DNA of 64,000 bases. Source: Polyangiaceae bacterium (GTDB lineage: Bacteria > Myxococcota_A > Polyangia > Polyangiales > Polyangiaceae). Position 1 is the first letter of the stretch, and the number at the start of each line of letters is the position of its first letter. The position numbers were made by a program, and so were the translations under genes. Location: contig JAHBVX010000015.1 of assembly GCA_019637295.1 (NCBI GenBank), forward strand, positions 1 through 64,000, given 5' to 3'. The notes beneath the pieces were generated by a model. That model saw nothing but the letters and a program-made list of their open reading frames with translations. It was not told where the DNA came from and did no database searches. This document shows positions 9,346 through 17,725 of this stretch, piece by piece.

Positions 9346-9613
9346 AGGCGCTCGCCTCCGATCGGGTGGCTGTTCGTGCACTGATGATGCGTATGCGCTC
9401 GGCCTTCTCGCAATGCACGACAACCAGAAGCCGTGCGAGCGAAGAGTACCCAAGCGCCAGATATCGATCCGGATGCTTGCCATCGGAAATTAGCACGTAG
9501 TTCAGGTCGGAAAAGACCGACGCTGCCTCTTCGAAGGCGATCCCGTGTTTTTCGAGGTTCCGCCTCGCCTCTTCGTCGTCCCATTCGAAATCGCCAAAGA
9601 TGACGGTGGCCAT
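9329..9613 (-). CDS. brnT: BrnT family toxin
   Basis: The 94-residue protein has the BrnT signature: FEWDDEEARRNLEKHGIAFEEA at the N-terminus (the W-D-x-x-K-x-x-x-N-x-x-K-H-G-I-x-F-E-E-A pattern in a slightly varied form), then GYSSLARLLVVVHCE and the terminal RIRIISARTATRSE. BrnT is a ribonuclease toxin with a RelE-like fold. It is the first gene of a toxin-antitoxin pair read leftward, with the antitoxin overlapping its 3' end. The neighbourhood is full of mobile-element debris, which fits an acquired module. Confidence 0.88.
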   Translation of the reverse strand: MATVIFGDFEWDDEEARRNLEKHGIAFEEAASVFSDLNYVLISDGKHPDRYLALGYSSLARLLVVVHCEKAERIRIISARTATRSEASAYDQDE

Positions 9614-10410
9614 TCACTAGACCATAGCTCCCCGTCCGGATGTTCGCCCCGCCTCGGAGGCAGCCGTGAAGAGAGGAGGTGTGGTAGCGGCGACGCCTGA
9701 CCGAGCAGCTCGGGCGCTCGAGATCGCGGCTCGGGAGTTGTAAGTGCGCGATGACAGAGGAAAATCGCGGGTGCAGGAGTGCCGCGTATCTGCGTCACTG
9801 CGCTCCGCAGGCTTCCCACTGCGACGAGTCGCACGAAAAGGCGAACGGATTCCGCGACGCGAGCCACACGTCACCCGCGCACTGGGCGCTCGCGGTGTCC
9901 ACTTCGTAGCGCCAGCGCGAGCGGCGTCGGGCTGGTGCGTTAGTGGATCACATCCCCGTCCACTCCGGCGTTGGCCAGCAGGTCCACTCGAGGGGGTGGT
10001 CGAGATCGACTTCGACCAAGCGCGTCTCGTTGGCGACTTTGTCGAGCCAGGATGCGTACAGGTGGCGTCCGTGCAGGGACTTCTCACCGAGGAATCCCAG
10101 CCCGCCGGACATCAGACGACAGCGTTGGCCGGTAGCCATGTTGAAGGTGCCCAGTGACGTGGACACGTACTGAAGCGAGCTGAGCGAGTCGGGGTTGGGG
10201 TCCGCACCGTCCGGTGCCTCGCTCCACACCACCCAATCGCCTGCGACGGCGGGGTAGACTTTGCCCCGCGGCGCATCGGGTGATGGTTCCGGAAAATCTG
10301 CGGCAACCCGTTCCGGAAAATCTGCGGCTCCTGGGCGAAAGGAGCAGGCTGCCGAACGGCTGAAGCGAGACAGGCTTCGCTCATTCTGCCTGCCCAGTTG
10401 GAGTCCTGGT
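9614..10410. other. Debris: C-terminal ends of two unidentified minus-strand genes
   Basis: Two minus-strand fragments can be read. At about 9948-10262 a propeller-like tail (LGTFNMATGQRCRLMSGG to the terminal WTCWPTPEWTGM) ends in a stop. At about 9806-9925 a Cys-containing tail (CAGDVWLASRNPFAFSCDS) also ends in a stop. Neither has a start. Between them and the next remnant, a 17-base unit occurs twice (10287-10303 and 10311-10327). I see no intact gene here. Confidence 0.5.
10287..10327. repeat. Two tandem copies of a 17-base unit
   Basis: TTCCGGAAAATCTGCGG occurs at 10287-10303 and again at 10311-10327, with seven unrelated bases between. The unit is AT-richer than the surroundings. Tandem copies like this are seen at ends of some insertion sequences, but no transposase is adjacent, so the origin is open. 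Confidence 0.7.
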
Positions 10411-10414
10411 TGAC

Positions 10415-10790
10415 GTGGGACTCGGGAAGCCCTCGCGCGTGCTGGTTACGCACGCCGGCGGTGTTGAGGATCTGGCAGCGATCGATCTTGCTCTTCGCAT
10501 CGCACGGAGCCCTGGAACGAGCCTGACTCTCCTGCGCGTGGTGTCACCCGACGATGAGGGTCGTTCTCTCTCGGAGCTGAACCTCGCCGTGGGCCCGGCT
10601 CGAGTACGACGAGTCGAGCACGCCCCGCCAACCGATGCGGTGCTCGAGGAGTGTCCAGAACGGCTACGATCTGGTCGTGCTCGGCATGCACGCCAGGTGG
10701 GGGCTTGGAGCAGGAGTGGTCAGCCTGCGCCGGTTGCGAGTGCTGTCGGAGACCCAAGTGTCGCTCCTCGCCGTGCACCCACCGCTCGGC
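10415..10790 (+). pseudogene. Universal stress protein (Usp) domain, frameshifted
   Basis: The first part (PSRVLVTHAGGVEDLAALD-like start, then ARSPGTSLTLLRVVSP) and the last part (NGYDLVVLGMHARWGLGAG, then LSETQVSLLAVHPP) together make one Usp domain of the kind attached to Kef-type antiporters. They lie in different frames, with the shift at about 10600-10640 (TDAVLEECPERL against SVQNGYDLVV). The N-terminal transporter half that usually carries this domain is absent. It is a non-functional remnant. Confidence 0.72.
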
Positions 10791-11212
10791 TCCGCGGCTG
10801 TCGTGCCTGCTCCTCAGCCGGGGTCTCTCCGGTCGGCTCGACCCAAGTTGACCTCATGCGCGCTGCAGTCTGGCGCATGGCACAGGCGCGGGTGGGAGCA
10901 ATCGGACGGGGACGGGTCGCTCAGCGGGTGACAGGCGGCGTACCCGCCACGTCGGTCCGATGCTGCAGCCTTCGGTCGAACCCACGACGATGGTCGCGCC
11001 GCAGTCCTCGCCGAGTGCCTTGCGCAGCGCCGGGATCGCCGTCCGGCGAAGCGCGACGGTTCCGCGTCTGACCGGCACGAAGCGAGCGCGTTGGCAAACC
11101 TTGCCCAGTCTGGCGGCAAGACTTGCCGTCAATCGCGGTCCAGGGCCGGCGAGTGTGGCGCAATGTCCGCGTTGCGCACCCTTGGCACGGGCGCTGCTTG
11201 GTGGCGAGCGGG
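10791..11212. other. No gene recognised
   Basis: The minus strand has an open stretch (about 10854-11132) reading GTVALRRTAIPALRKALGED, but without a recognisable domain or start. The plus strand has only short frames. This is the upstream region of the kinase gene, and I could not pick a convincing promoter by eye. Confidence 0.4.
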
Positions 11213-12601
11213 ATGTCGGAAGCCGAAGAGGTCGCGCCGGTGCGCGAGGGCGAGGTGCTCGCCGGGAAGTATCGGGTCGAGCGGGTGCTCGGCGTCGGGG
11301 GCATGGGGGTCGTGGTGGCGGCGCGCCACGCCCAGCTCGGCACGCGGGTGGCGCTCAAGTTCCTCCTGCCACAGGCGGCCAAGGACGCTGATACGGTGAC
11401 GCGCTTCCTGCGGGAAGCCCACGCCGCCGCGCGCATCACCAGCGAGCACGTCGCGCGCATCATCGACGTGGGTACGCTCGACGGCGGCGCGCCGTACCTC
11501 GTGATGGAGTACCTGCTAGGGCGCGATCTGGATGCGGTGCTCGAGGAGCGCGGTGCGCTGCCCGTGTCCGAGGCCGTCGACTACCTGCTCCAGGCCATGG
11601 AGGCGCTGGCGGAAGCGCACGCGGCGGGCATCGTGCACCGGGATCTGAAGCCCGCGAACCTGTTCCTGGCGGAGCGCGCCGACGGCTCGCCGCTGGTGAA
11701 GGTGCTGGACTTCGGCATCTCGAAGGCCGTGGTCGAGCAGGGCGACGCGCAGCTCACGCAGACCCAAGGCACCATGGGCTCGCCGCTGTACATGTCGCCG
11801 GAGCAAATCCGCAGCGCCAAGCACGTGGACGCACGCTCGGACATCTGGGCGCTCGGGGTGGTGCTGTACGAGCTGCTCGCCGGCAGTCCACCGTTCAAGG
11901 GAGAGAGCATGGGGGGAGTGCTGGCCTCCATCATCGGCGACGCGCCACGCAAGCTGAGCGATGAGCGCCCGGAGGTGCCGCTCGGGCTGGTGACGGTGAT
12001 CGAGCGCTGTCTGGCCAAGGATCGCGACCTGCGGCCCCGCGACGTGGCGGAGCTCGCCAGCGCGCTCGCGCCCTTCGCCTCGACCGCCAGCGCCCCGAGC
12101 GTCGCCCGCATCCAGCGCATCCTGGCGCGCCAGAGTCAGACCGCGCTGCCAGACACCGCAGTGCTGCCCGGCCCTGTTGCGCACGCCGCGACCGTGGGCG
12201 CGTTCACCCAGACCACCGGCTCCGGCGCGAGCGCGGCCTCGCCGAAGCTGCGCTTGCTGCTGCTCGGCGGCTCTGCTGTCGCGCTGCTCGGTGCGCTCGC
12301 GGTCGGGATCTCGCTCGCGGCCAAGCCCGAGCCACCGGCAAGTGTCACCGCGAGCGCGGCGGCGGAGCCGGTGAGCACCCCTGCGCCACCCGAGGCCAGC
12401 GAAGCACCCGCGACGGACGCCGTCGAGTCCGCTCCGGCGACTGTGCCGGACGCCGCGCCGCCGCCGGCGGCCACGAGCGTGAGCGCTGCGGAGCCGAAGC
12501 GACCCACCGCCGGCAAGTCGAGCGCTCCGAAGACCGCGCCGGCGGCCTCGACCACCCAGAAACCCAAGGGCATTCATGATCTCATCGGTGAACGCAAGTA
12601 G
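11213..12601 (+). CDS. Ser/Thr protein kinase with C-terminal membrane anchor
   Basis: This 462-residue Hanks-type kinase has glycine loop LGVGGMGVV, catalytic Lys in VALKFLLP, HRDLKPANLF, DFGISK and SPLYMSPEQ, all intact, within residues 15-290. A single transmembrane helix (LRLLLLGGSAVALLGALAVG) lies at about 347-367. It is followed by an Ala/Pro/Thr-rich tail that would be periplasmic. The start was placed at the ATG at 11213 because the kinase domain begins soon after it. The next gene overlaps by 26 bases, so co-expression is likely. Kinase, partner secretory protein and Gly-rich lipoprotein in a row is a common myxobacterial arrangement. The signal it senses is unknown. Confidence 0.93.
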   Translation: MSEAEEVAPVREGEVLAGKYRVERVLGVGGMGVVVAARHAQLGTRVALKFLLPQAAKDADTVTRFLREAHAAARITSEHVARIIDVGTLDGGAPYLVMEYLLGRDLDAVLEERGALPVSEAVDYLLQAMEALAEAHAAGIVHRDLKPANLFLAERADGSPLVKVLDFGISKAVVEQGDAQLTQTQGTMGSPLYMSPEQIRSAKHVDARSDIWALGVVLYELLAGSPPFKGESMGGVLASIIGDAPRKLSDERPEVPLGLVTVIERCLAKDRDLRPRDVAELASALAPFASTASAPSVARIQRILARQSQTALPDTAVLPGPVAHAATVGAFTQTTGSGASAASPKLRLLLLGGSAVALLGALAVGISLAAKPEPPASVTASAAAEPVSTPAPPEASEAPATDAVESAPATVPDAAPPPAATSVSAAEPKRPTAGKSSAPKTAPAASTTQKPKGIHDLIGERK

Positions 12602-13553
12602 CTCGCGTCGCGCGGTCCGCGCAGCGATCCTGGTGGCCGCGGTGGCGACCATCGCGCCGTCGGCGCTCGCTGGCGACGCCGCGCTGGCCGAGGCGCTCTT
12701 TCGCGAGGGCAGACAGCTGCTCGAGCAGAAGCGCTACGACGATGCCTGCCCGAAGTTGGCGGCGAGCCAGCGCGAAGACCCCGCCACTGGCACGCTGCTC
12801 GCGCTCGCGCTGTGCTACGAGGAAGGCGGCAAGACGGCGAGCGCGTGGGCCGCGTACACCGAGGCCGCCACTCGCGCCAAGCGCGAGGGACAGCTCGAGC
12901 GCGAGTCGGCCGCGCGCGGCCGCGCGGAGCAGCTCGCGGAGCGCCTCTCGCGGCTCACCATCACGCTCGCACCCGAGGCGCAGGGGCTCGCGGGTGTCTC
13001 GGTGACGCGTGAAGGCGCGCCCGTGGCGCGCGCGGCGTGGGGCATGGCCGTGCCCGTGGATCCCGGGACCCATCGCGTCGAGGTCAGCGCACCGGGCCAT
13101 CGGTCGTGGTCCAAGTCGATCGAGATCCGTGAGAAGCAGGACCAGACCGTCACCGTGCCCGCCCTCGCGCCCGAGCCTGCGCACGCGCCGAAGACGGACG
13201 AGCGGGTGCCGCGCGCGGAGCCCAAGTCGTCGTCGCTGCGCACCATCGGGCTGGTGACGGGGGGCGTGGGAGTCGTCGCCGTGGGGCTCGGTAGCTATTT
13301 CGGCTTGCGCGCATCGTCGCTGAACGAGCGCTCCAAGGACGACTGCGACGGCAACGCCTGTGGCCCCGCGGGCAAAGCGGATCGCAACGACGCGCGGTCC
13401 GCCGGCAACGTCTCCACCGTCGCCTTTATCGCGGGTGGCGCGCTGCTCGCGACCGGCGTCACCCTGTTCGTGATCGGCGCGCCGGAGGAGCGAGCGCCCG
13501 GCGTGGCCGTACGGGGTTCGCCGCTCGGCGTGTCGTTGAGAGGAGTGTTCTGA
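12576..13553 (+). CDS. Secreted TPR-like/PEGA-type protein with C-terminal helices
   Basis: The 325-residue protein has a signal peptide (RRAVRAAILVAAVATIAPSALA). A TPR-like helical part follows (ALFREGRQLLEQKRYDDACP, then GTLLALALCYEEGGKTASAW). A PEGA-like beta domain comes next, with the DPGTHRVEVSAPGHRSWSK pattern at about 165-190, and two C-terminal transmembrane segments (about 221-245 and 278-305). This architecture is repeatedly found next to Ser/Thr kinases in myxobacteria and is thought to work at the cell envelope. The gene overlaps the kinase gene upstream, and the next gene starts two bases after its stop. Confidence 0.75.
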   Translation: MISSVNASSSRRAVRAAILVAAVATIAPSALAGDAALAEALFREGRQLLEQKRYDDACPKLAASQREDPATGTLLALALCYEEGGKTASAWAAYTEAATRAKREGQLERESAARGRAEQLAERLSRLTITLAPEAQGLAGVSVTREGAPVARAAWGMAVPVDPGTHRVEVSAPGHRSWSKSIEIREKQDQTVTVPALAPEPAHAPKTDERVPRAEPKSSSLRTIGLVTGGVGVVAVGLGSYFGLRASSLNERSKDDCDGNACGPAGKADRNDARSAGNVSTVAFIAGGALLATGVTLFVIGAPEERAPGVAVRGSPLGVSLRGVF

Positions 13554-13555
13554 GC

Positions 13556-15160
13556 ATGGCTTCGACAGTGCGACTGGTCTGCGCCGCTGCGGCGTTCGTT
13601 GCGGTGGGGGCATGCAACGCCATCCTGGGCATCGAGGAGCCCTTCGACGCGGTCGACGGCGGCGGCCTCGGCGCGACGGGTGGCGCGGACGCGTCCTCGG
13701 GCGGGCAAGCCGCCGGTGGCGCGGGCGGTGGCGGCGGCGGTGGTGTCGGCGGCGGGGGCGCGGGTGCTGGGGGAACCGGAGCCGTGGGCTCCGGCGGTAC
13801 GCCGGGTGACGCGGGTGGCGACGCCGGCGGCGAACCCGCTTGCGATCCGAACCAGTCCCCCGTTGTGGGCGCCGTGTTCGTCAGCCCTGCGGGCAGCGAC
13901 ACCAACAATGGCACTGCCCAGTTCCCGGTGCTCACGCTGGGCGAGGCGCTGTCCAAGGCCAAAGCCGCGCTGGCGACGCGCATCTACCTGGCGGTGGGCG
14001 ACTACAACCTGACCGCCACGCTCCAGCTCGGCGTGGCCGAGCAAGGGATCATCATCGAGGGCGGCTGGCAGAAGAACGGGAGCATCTGGACGCCACACTG
14101 CGTGCCGTCGCGGCGCACCTACACCACCGTGTCCGTCGCGTCGGACGTCGCCGTGCGCGTCACGGACATGGCGCAGGTGGGCGGCCTCCGCCACCTGACG
14201 GTGGCCACGAAGTCGAAGGGCAGCACCACCGCGGGCGCCGCGGGCCAGAGCGTGGTCGGCATCTGGGCGAGCGGCTCGGCGACGGTGTACAACCTGCTCG
14301 ACGTGGACGTCGTCGCGGGCGACGGGGGTGACGGTGGCGAGCCCCCGGCGGCGCCGGCCGCCGCGGGCACGTCCACCTGCAACGGCGTGGCAGGCTGCTG
14401 CACCACCGAGCCCGGCTGCGGCAACACGAACGGACCCGACGCGCCCGCGAAGGCCGCGACCGGCAACGCGGCTCCGCAAGGAACGTTCGTTGCCAGCGGT
14501 TACTCTCCAGGCAACGGCGCGGACGGCAACCCCGGCGCGCTGGGCGTCCACGGCAAGGCGGGCAACAACGGACCGAGCACGGGCAAGACCTGCTACGCCA
14601 CGGGCAACTGCGGCTCGTGCAACGCGGGGCAGTGCACGGGTGGCTCCAGCCTCGGCGGTCCGTCCCCTCAGGTCGGCGCGCCCGGACGCTGCGGCTGCGC
14701 GGGCCTCGGCGGCGGCGGAGGCAAAGGCGGTCGCGGCGGCGGCGCGTCCATCGCCTTGCTCGTCACGCAGGGTGCGACCGTGAGCGCGAGCTATTCGACG
14801 TTCCACGCGGGCAAGGGCGGAGCCGGCGCGGCGGGCGGCGCAGGTGGCCCGGGTGGACAGGGGGCCAACGGCGGCGCGGGACCGGAGACCGGCTGTACCA
14901 CCGGCTGCTACGGTGGCTGCAGCGGAACCTGCAGCGTCTACGACACGGTGTCCGGCGGGCCCGCGGGCACGCGCGGCGGCGTCGGCGGCGAAGGCGGCGA
15001 TGGCGGTGGTGGCTCCGGCGGGCCGTCTTACGCGGTGGTGCAACACGGCGGCGGCAAGCTCAGCGACGGCGGCGACAACGGCTTCATCTGGTCGTCGGGC
15101 GGCGCCGGTGTCGCGGGTGGGGCACCCGGCAGCTCGGGTGGGGTGCACACCGCGCAGTGA
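13556..15160 (+). CDS. Gly-rich surface lipoprotein
   Basis: The 534-residue protein starts with a lipoprotein signal ending in FVAVGAC (residue 20 Cys) and the sequence NAILGIEEPFD that is recurrent in myxobacterial lipoproteins. A Gly/Ala-rich linker (residues 35-95) follows. A domain starting VGAVFVSPAGSDTNNGTAQFP looks like the DUF1565/right-handed beta-helix opening (parallel beta-helix with G-S-D-x-N-x-G-T). The last 250 residues are a Gly- and Cys-rich collagen-like stretch. It forms the third gene of the kinase cluster. The role is probably structural or adhesive at the cell surface; this is inference. Confidence 0.8.
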   Translation: MASTVRLVCAAAAFVAVGACNAILGIEEPFDAVDGGGLGATGGADASSGGQAAGGAGGGGGGGVGGGGAGAGGTGAVGSGGTPGDAGGDAGGEPACDPNQSPVVGAVFVSPAGSDTNNGTAQFPVLTLGEALSKAKAALATRIYLAVGDYNLTATLQLGVAEQGIIIEGGWQKNGSIWTPHCVPSRRTYTTVSVASDVAVRVTDMAQVGGLRHLTVATKSKGSTTAGAAGQSVVGIWASGSATVYNLLDVDVVAGDGGDGGEPPAAPAAAGTSTCNGVAGCCTTEPGCGNTNGPDAPAKAATGNAAPQGTFVASGYSPGNGADGNPGALGVHGKAGNNGPSTGKTCYATGNCGSCNAGQCTGGSSLGGPSPQVGAPGRCGCAGLGGGGGKGGRGGGASIALLVTQGATVSASYSTFHAGKGGAGAAGGAGGPGGQGANGGAGPETGCTTGCYGGCSGTCSVYDTVSGGPAGTRGGVGGEGGDGGGGSGGPSYAVVQHGGGKLSDGGDNGFIWSSGGAGVAGGAPGSSGGVHTAQ

Positions 15161-15187
15161 GCGGGCGTACTCGGTGACCCGGCTCGA

Positions 15188-16369
15188 TCAGGTCGCCGGG
15201 CTCGAGGTCGGCCTTCGTGCCGTGGAGATAGCCCGGTTGCCCAAGGCCATCGGTCCACACTTTGAACGGTTCGGGTGCTGTGTGTTCGAAGGGCGTCCCG
15301 GTCTCCGTCGCCACCACGCCCACGACGCCGCGACGAGCAGCAACCAACCGCCCCCGCGGGAGTGCGCCGCGCGCGGGAGAGCGCAGCCGCCGCCCGACGC
15401 CGCGCTGCCGGACCCCGCGCCGCTCGGGCTCCCGTCCGCCCCCGTGGCGCCCGCGGCGCCGCCGTCGGGGCCGGGCTCCGGGGCATCGAGCTGCGCCCAG
15501 GCGGGAGGCGCCTGCCCGAGCTGCTGGGCGGCGGCTCGCCCGATGTCCTTCACCCACTCGGCGTGCGCGGACAGCCCGGTGTACACCATGTGCTCGCAGG
15601 TGCTGAACGCTCCACGCGACATGACGCCGACGCTCTTGCCGCTGCCGTCCAGCGCGGGACCGCCGGAGTCGCCCGAGCATGGACCGATGGACACCTGGAA
15701 GTCCTCGGGCGCCATCGCCGAGACGCCCGGCGCCGCAGGCTTTGCTCCCACGTGCTCGACCACCGCGTCGTCGCGGCGCCGCCTGCTGCCGGTGCTGGCG
15801 GGGCTGGTGGGATCCGCCGCGCCGAAGCCCACGATGACGAGCGCTTCGCCGACCGTGACCCCGGAGTCCAGTCTGGGGTCGATCACACCGACCGGCGCTG
15901 CGGTGTTCAGCCGAAGCGCCACGATGTCCGCACCACAAACTGGCCGGCTGTCGCCCTGAGGCAGCGACAGGACCTCGGCGACCGGCAGGTACTGTCCGGC
16001 CTGCGTGATGTCGTCGGTCGAGTAGACCAGGATGTCGCCGGTGTCGACGAGATCGGGCAGCGTGCTGCCTGGGCTCGAGTCCGTCGGGCACGAGGGCGCG
16101 AGGCCGATGTTGCTCGCGACACAGTGCCGCGCGGTCAACACGAGGTTCGGCAAGATCAGCGTGCCGGTGCACATCATGCCCGCGCCCTGCTGGTGTCCGG
16201 TGAGCAGCACCGCGTCGAGCGCGGGCTCGAGCTCGCCGTCGATGACGGCCTGTCGCACCGTACCCCGGTGTGGCTCGTGAGACGTAGGATCACCGGGGCC
16301 GCACGCGGCGAGCGACAGGCTCGCCGTGACGAGGACAAGGAGCCAAGGCGCGTGAATCGTCGGCGTCAC
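15188..16369 (-). CDS. Trypsin-like serine protease lipoprotein with C-terminal sorting tail
   Basis: The 393-residue protein has a lipoprotein signal (LLVLVTASLSLAAC) and an activation-like start (QAVIDGELEP). The chymotrypsin-fold triad is visible: His in LVLTARHCVA, Asp in CGADIVALRLN and Ser in CSGDSGGPALDGSG. The tail has a Gly/Ala/Pro linker, a Cys, a hydrophobic run (GGWLLLVAASWAWW) and an RRRPGR cluster, like MYXO-CTERM sorting signals, but then continues about 25 residues further. It is likely exported and processed at the envelope. It lies convergent to the Gly-rich lipoprotein gene with 27 bases between. Confidence 0.88.
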   Translation of the reverse strand: MTPTIHAPWLLVLVTASLSLAACGPGDPTSHEPHRGTVRQAVIDGELEPALDAVLLTGHQQGAGMMCTGTLILPNLVLTARHCVASNIGLAPSCPTDSSPGSTLPDLVDTGDILVYSTDDITQAGQYLPVAEVLSLPQGDSRPVCGADIVALRLNTAAPVGVIDPRLDSGVTVGEALVIVGFGAADPTSPASTGSRRRRDDAVVEHVGAKPAAPGVSAMAPEDFQVSIGPCSGDSGGPALDGSGKSVGVMSRGAFSTCEHMVYTGLSAHAEWVKDIGRAAAQQLGQAPPAWAQLDAPEPGPDGGAAGATGADGSPSGAGSGSAASGGGCALPRAAHSRGGGWLLLVAASWAWWRRRPGRPSNTQHPNRSKCGPMALGNRAISTARRPTSSPAT

Positions 16370-16627
16370 GGCGACACGGTAAGCAAGTTCAGTGCCGCGG
16401 AGAGCTCCCTTGAATCCCCGCGATTCCGCGCCCTGCCGTCAGCTTCGTGACGCGTGCGGGCGCACCCCGTCGAGCACGGACGAGGTCGTCGTCCAGCGTG
16501 ATGGTCGCCCGCGCCAAAGCACCTCCATGGTGATGCGAGGGAGTTGGTCGATCCGACGCGGCCACGTCGTGACCCACCGGCAGCTCCTGGGATCCTCTAT
16601 GATCCCCGCGGCGACAGGAAGCTGCGA

Positions 16628-17692
16628 ATGGAACCCCTCATCGTGCTACTTGGCGTGGCCTCCGCCGGAGCGCTCGCCTGGGCCTGGCGCCACCAACAGC
16701 GGGTGACGGCCGAGGCGGACGCTGCCTGGGCGAGGGCGGCCGCCGAGCTCGGAGGTACCTTCACCCCCGCGGAGAGCCACTGGTTTCGCCCGGAGCCTCG
16801 CCGCATCGTCGCCACGGTCGAGCGCGTCACCGTGGAGATCGACCACTACGAGACGGGCGGCAAGAACCGCACGATATGGACCCGCGCCCGCGCTCCGGCG
16901 CGCGCAGCGCCGGACCTGTCCATCGAGGTCACGCGCACCCACGTGCTGAGCGCGCTCGGAGCCGCCCTCGGGTTTCAGGACGTCGAGATCGGCGACCGCG
17001 GCTTCGACGAGGCCTACACCATCAAGTCCAGTGATCCGGAGGCGGCGCGGGTGTGGCTCAATCGCGCGGTGCGCGCGCGGATCTCGGCGCTCGACGGGTT
17101 CCACTTTCGAGTCGACAAGGGCCGAGTGGTCATGGAAACGGCGATCCTGCTTCGCGATCCTGCGCGGCTCGCGGCGCTGGCGCGGGCCGCCGCGGTCTTC
17201 GCCGACGGGACGCGTCAGCTGCGCCGAACCTGGAGGAGCGTCGCCCGGTCCCTCGGCGGGACCGTCAAGACCAGGGAGGACTGGCCCGCGCTCACGGCCG
17301 ACCTCGACGGTGTGCCCGTCGAGGTCACCGTCGCCGAGCGAGGGGAAGGCTACGCTACGCTGGCCATAGGGCAGCTCGCGGGTCGACGCGTCGCCGAGCT
17401 CGAGCTCACGCGCGAGGCGAAGGCACGCTCTCGCGACATGGAGCCCGCCCCTGGGGTGGGGCTTCCGGAGGGCTACCGGCTCTACGGAAAGTCTCCAGAC
17501 TGGGCCGCCCGCGCCATGACGCGCGAAGTGCTCGAGCTCGTCGATCGGCTCGCGCCGACCTCGGTCCGCGTCGACGCCCAGCGCGTGCGCGTCGTCTGGC
17601 CGGGGATCTGCACCAGCGCGCGCCAGCTCCGCCGCGCCATCGAGCTGTGCGCCGCGCTGGCGAACGGTCCGGGCCGCGACGCGTACCGTTGA
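16628..17692 (+). CDS. Membrane-anchored hypothetical protein (intact copy)
   Basis: The 354-residue protein has an N-terminal anchor helix (LIVLLGVASAGALAWAWR) followed by a soluble region with no family I recognise. Two related halves may exist (residues about 30-200 and 205-350), each with a line like VTVEIDHYETG or VPVEVTVAERG. The start ATG at 16628 is supported by the duplicate at 2213, where the same start and the upstream bases GCGACAGGAA-CTGCGA are conserved. The next gene follows after 33 bases and may be cotranscribed. Function is unknown. Confidence 0.8.
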   Translation: MEPLIVLLGVASAGALAWAWRHQQRVTAEADAAWARAAAELGGTFTPAESHWFRPEPRRIVATVERVTVEIDHYETGGKNRTIWTRARAPARAAPDLSIEVTRTHVLSALGAALGFQDVEIGDRGFDEAYTIKSSDPEAARVWLNRAVRARISALDGFHFRVDKGRVVMETAILLRDPARLAALARAAAVFADGTRQLRRTWRSVARSLGGTVKTREDWPALTADLDGVPVEVTVAERGEGYATLAIGQLAGRRVAELELTREAKARSRDMEPAPGVGLPEGYRLYGKSPDWAARAMTREVLELVDRLAPTSVRVDAQRVRVVWPGICTSARQLRRAIELCAALANGPGRDAYR

Positions 17693-17725
17693 GCAGCTCG
17701 GTCCTACGCGGACGCCGAGTGCGCT

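Noticed and set aside
13295-15148. 617-codon open frame opposite the Gly-rich lipoprotein gene
   Set aside because: Gly/Ala-rich GC codons leave the other strand without stops; the plus-strand protein has a lipoprotein signal and a recognisable beta-helix start.
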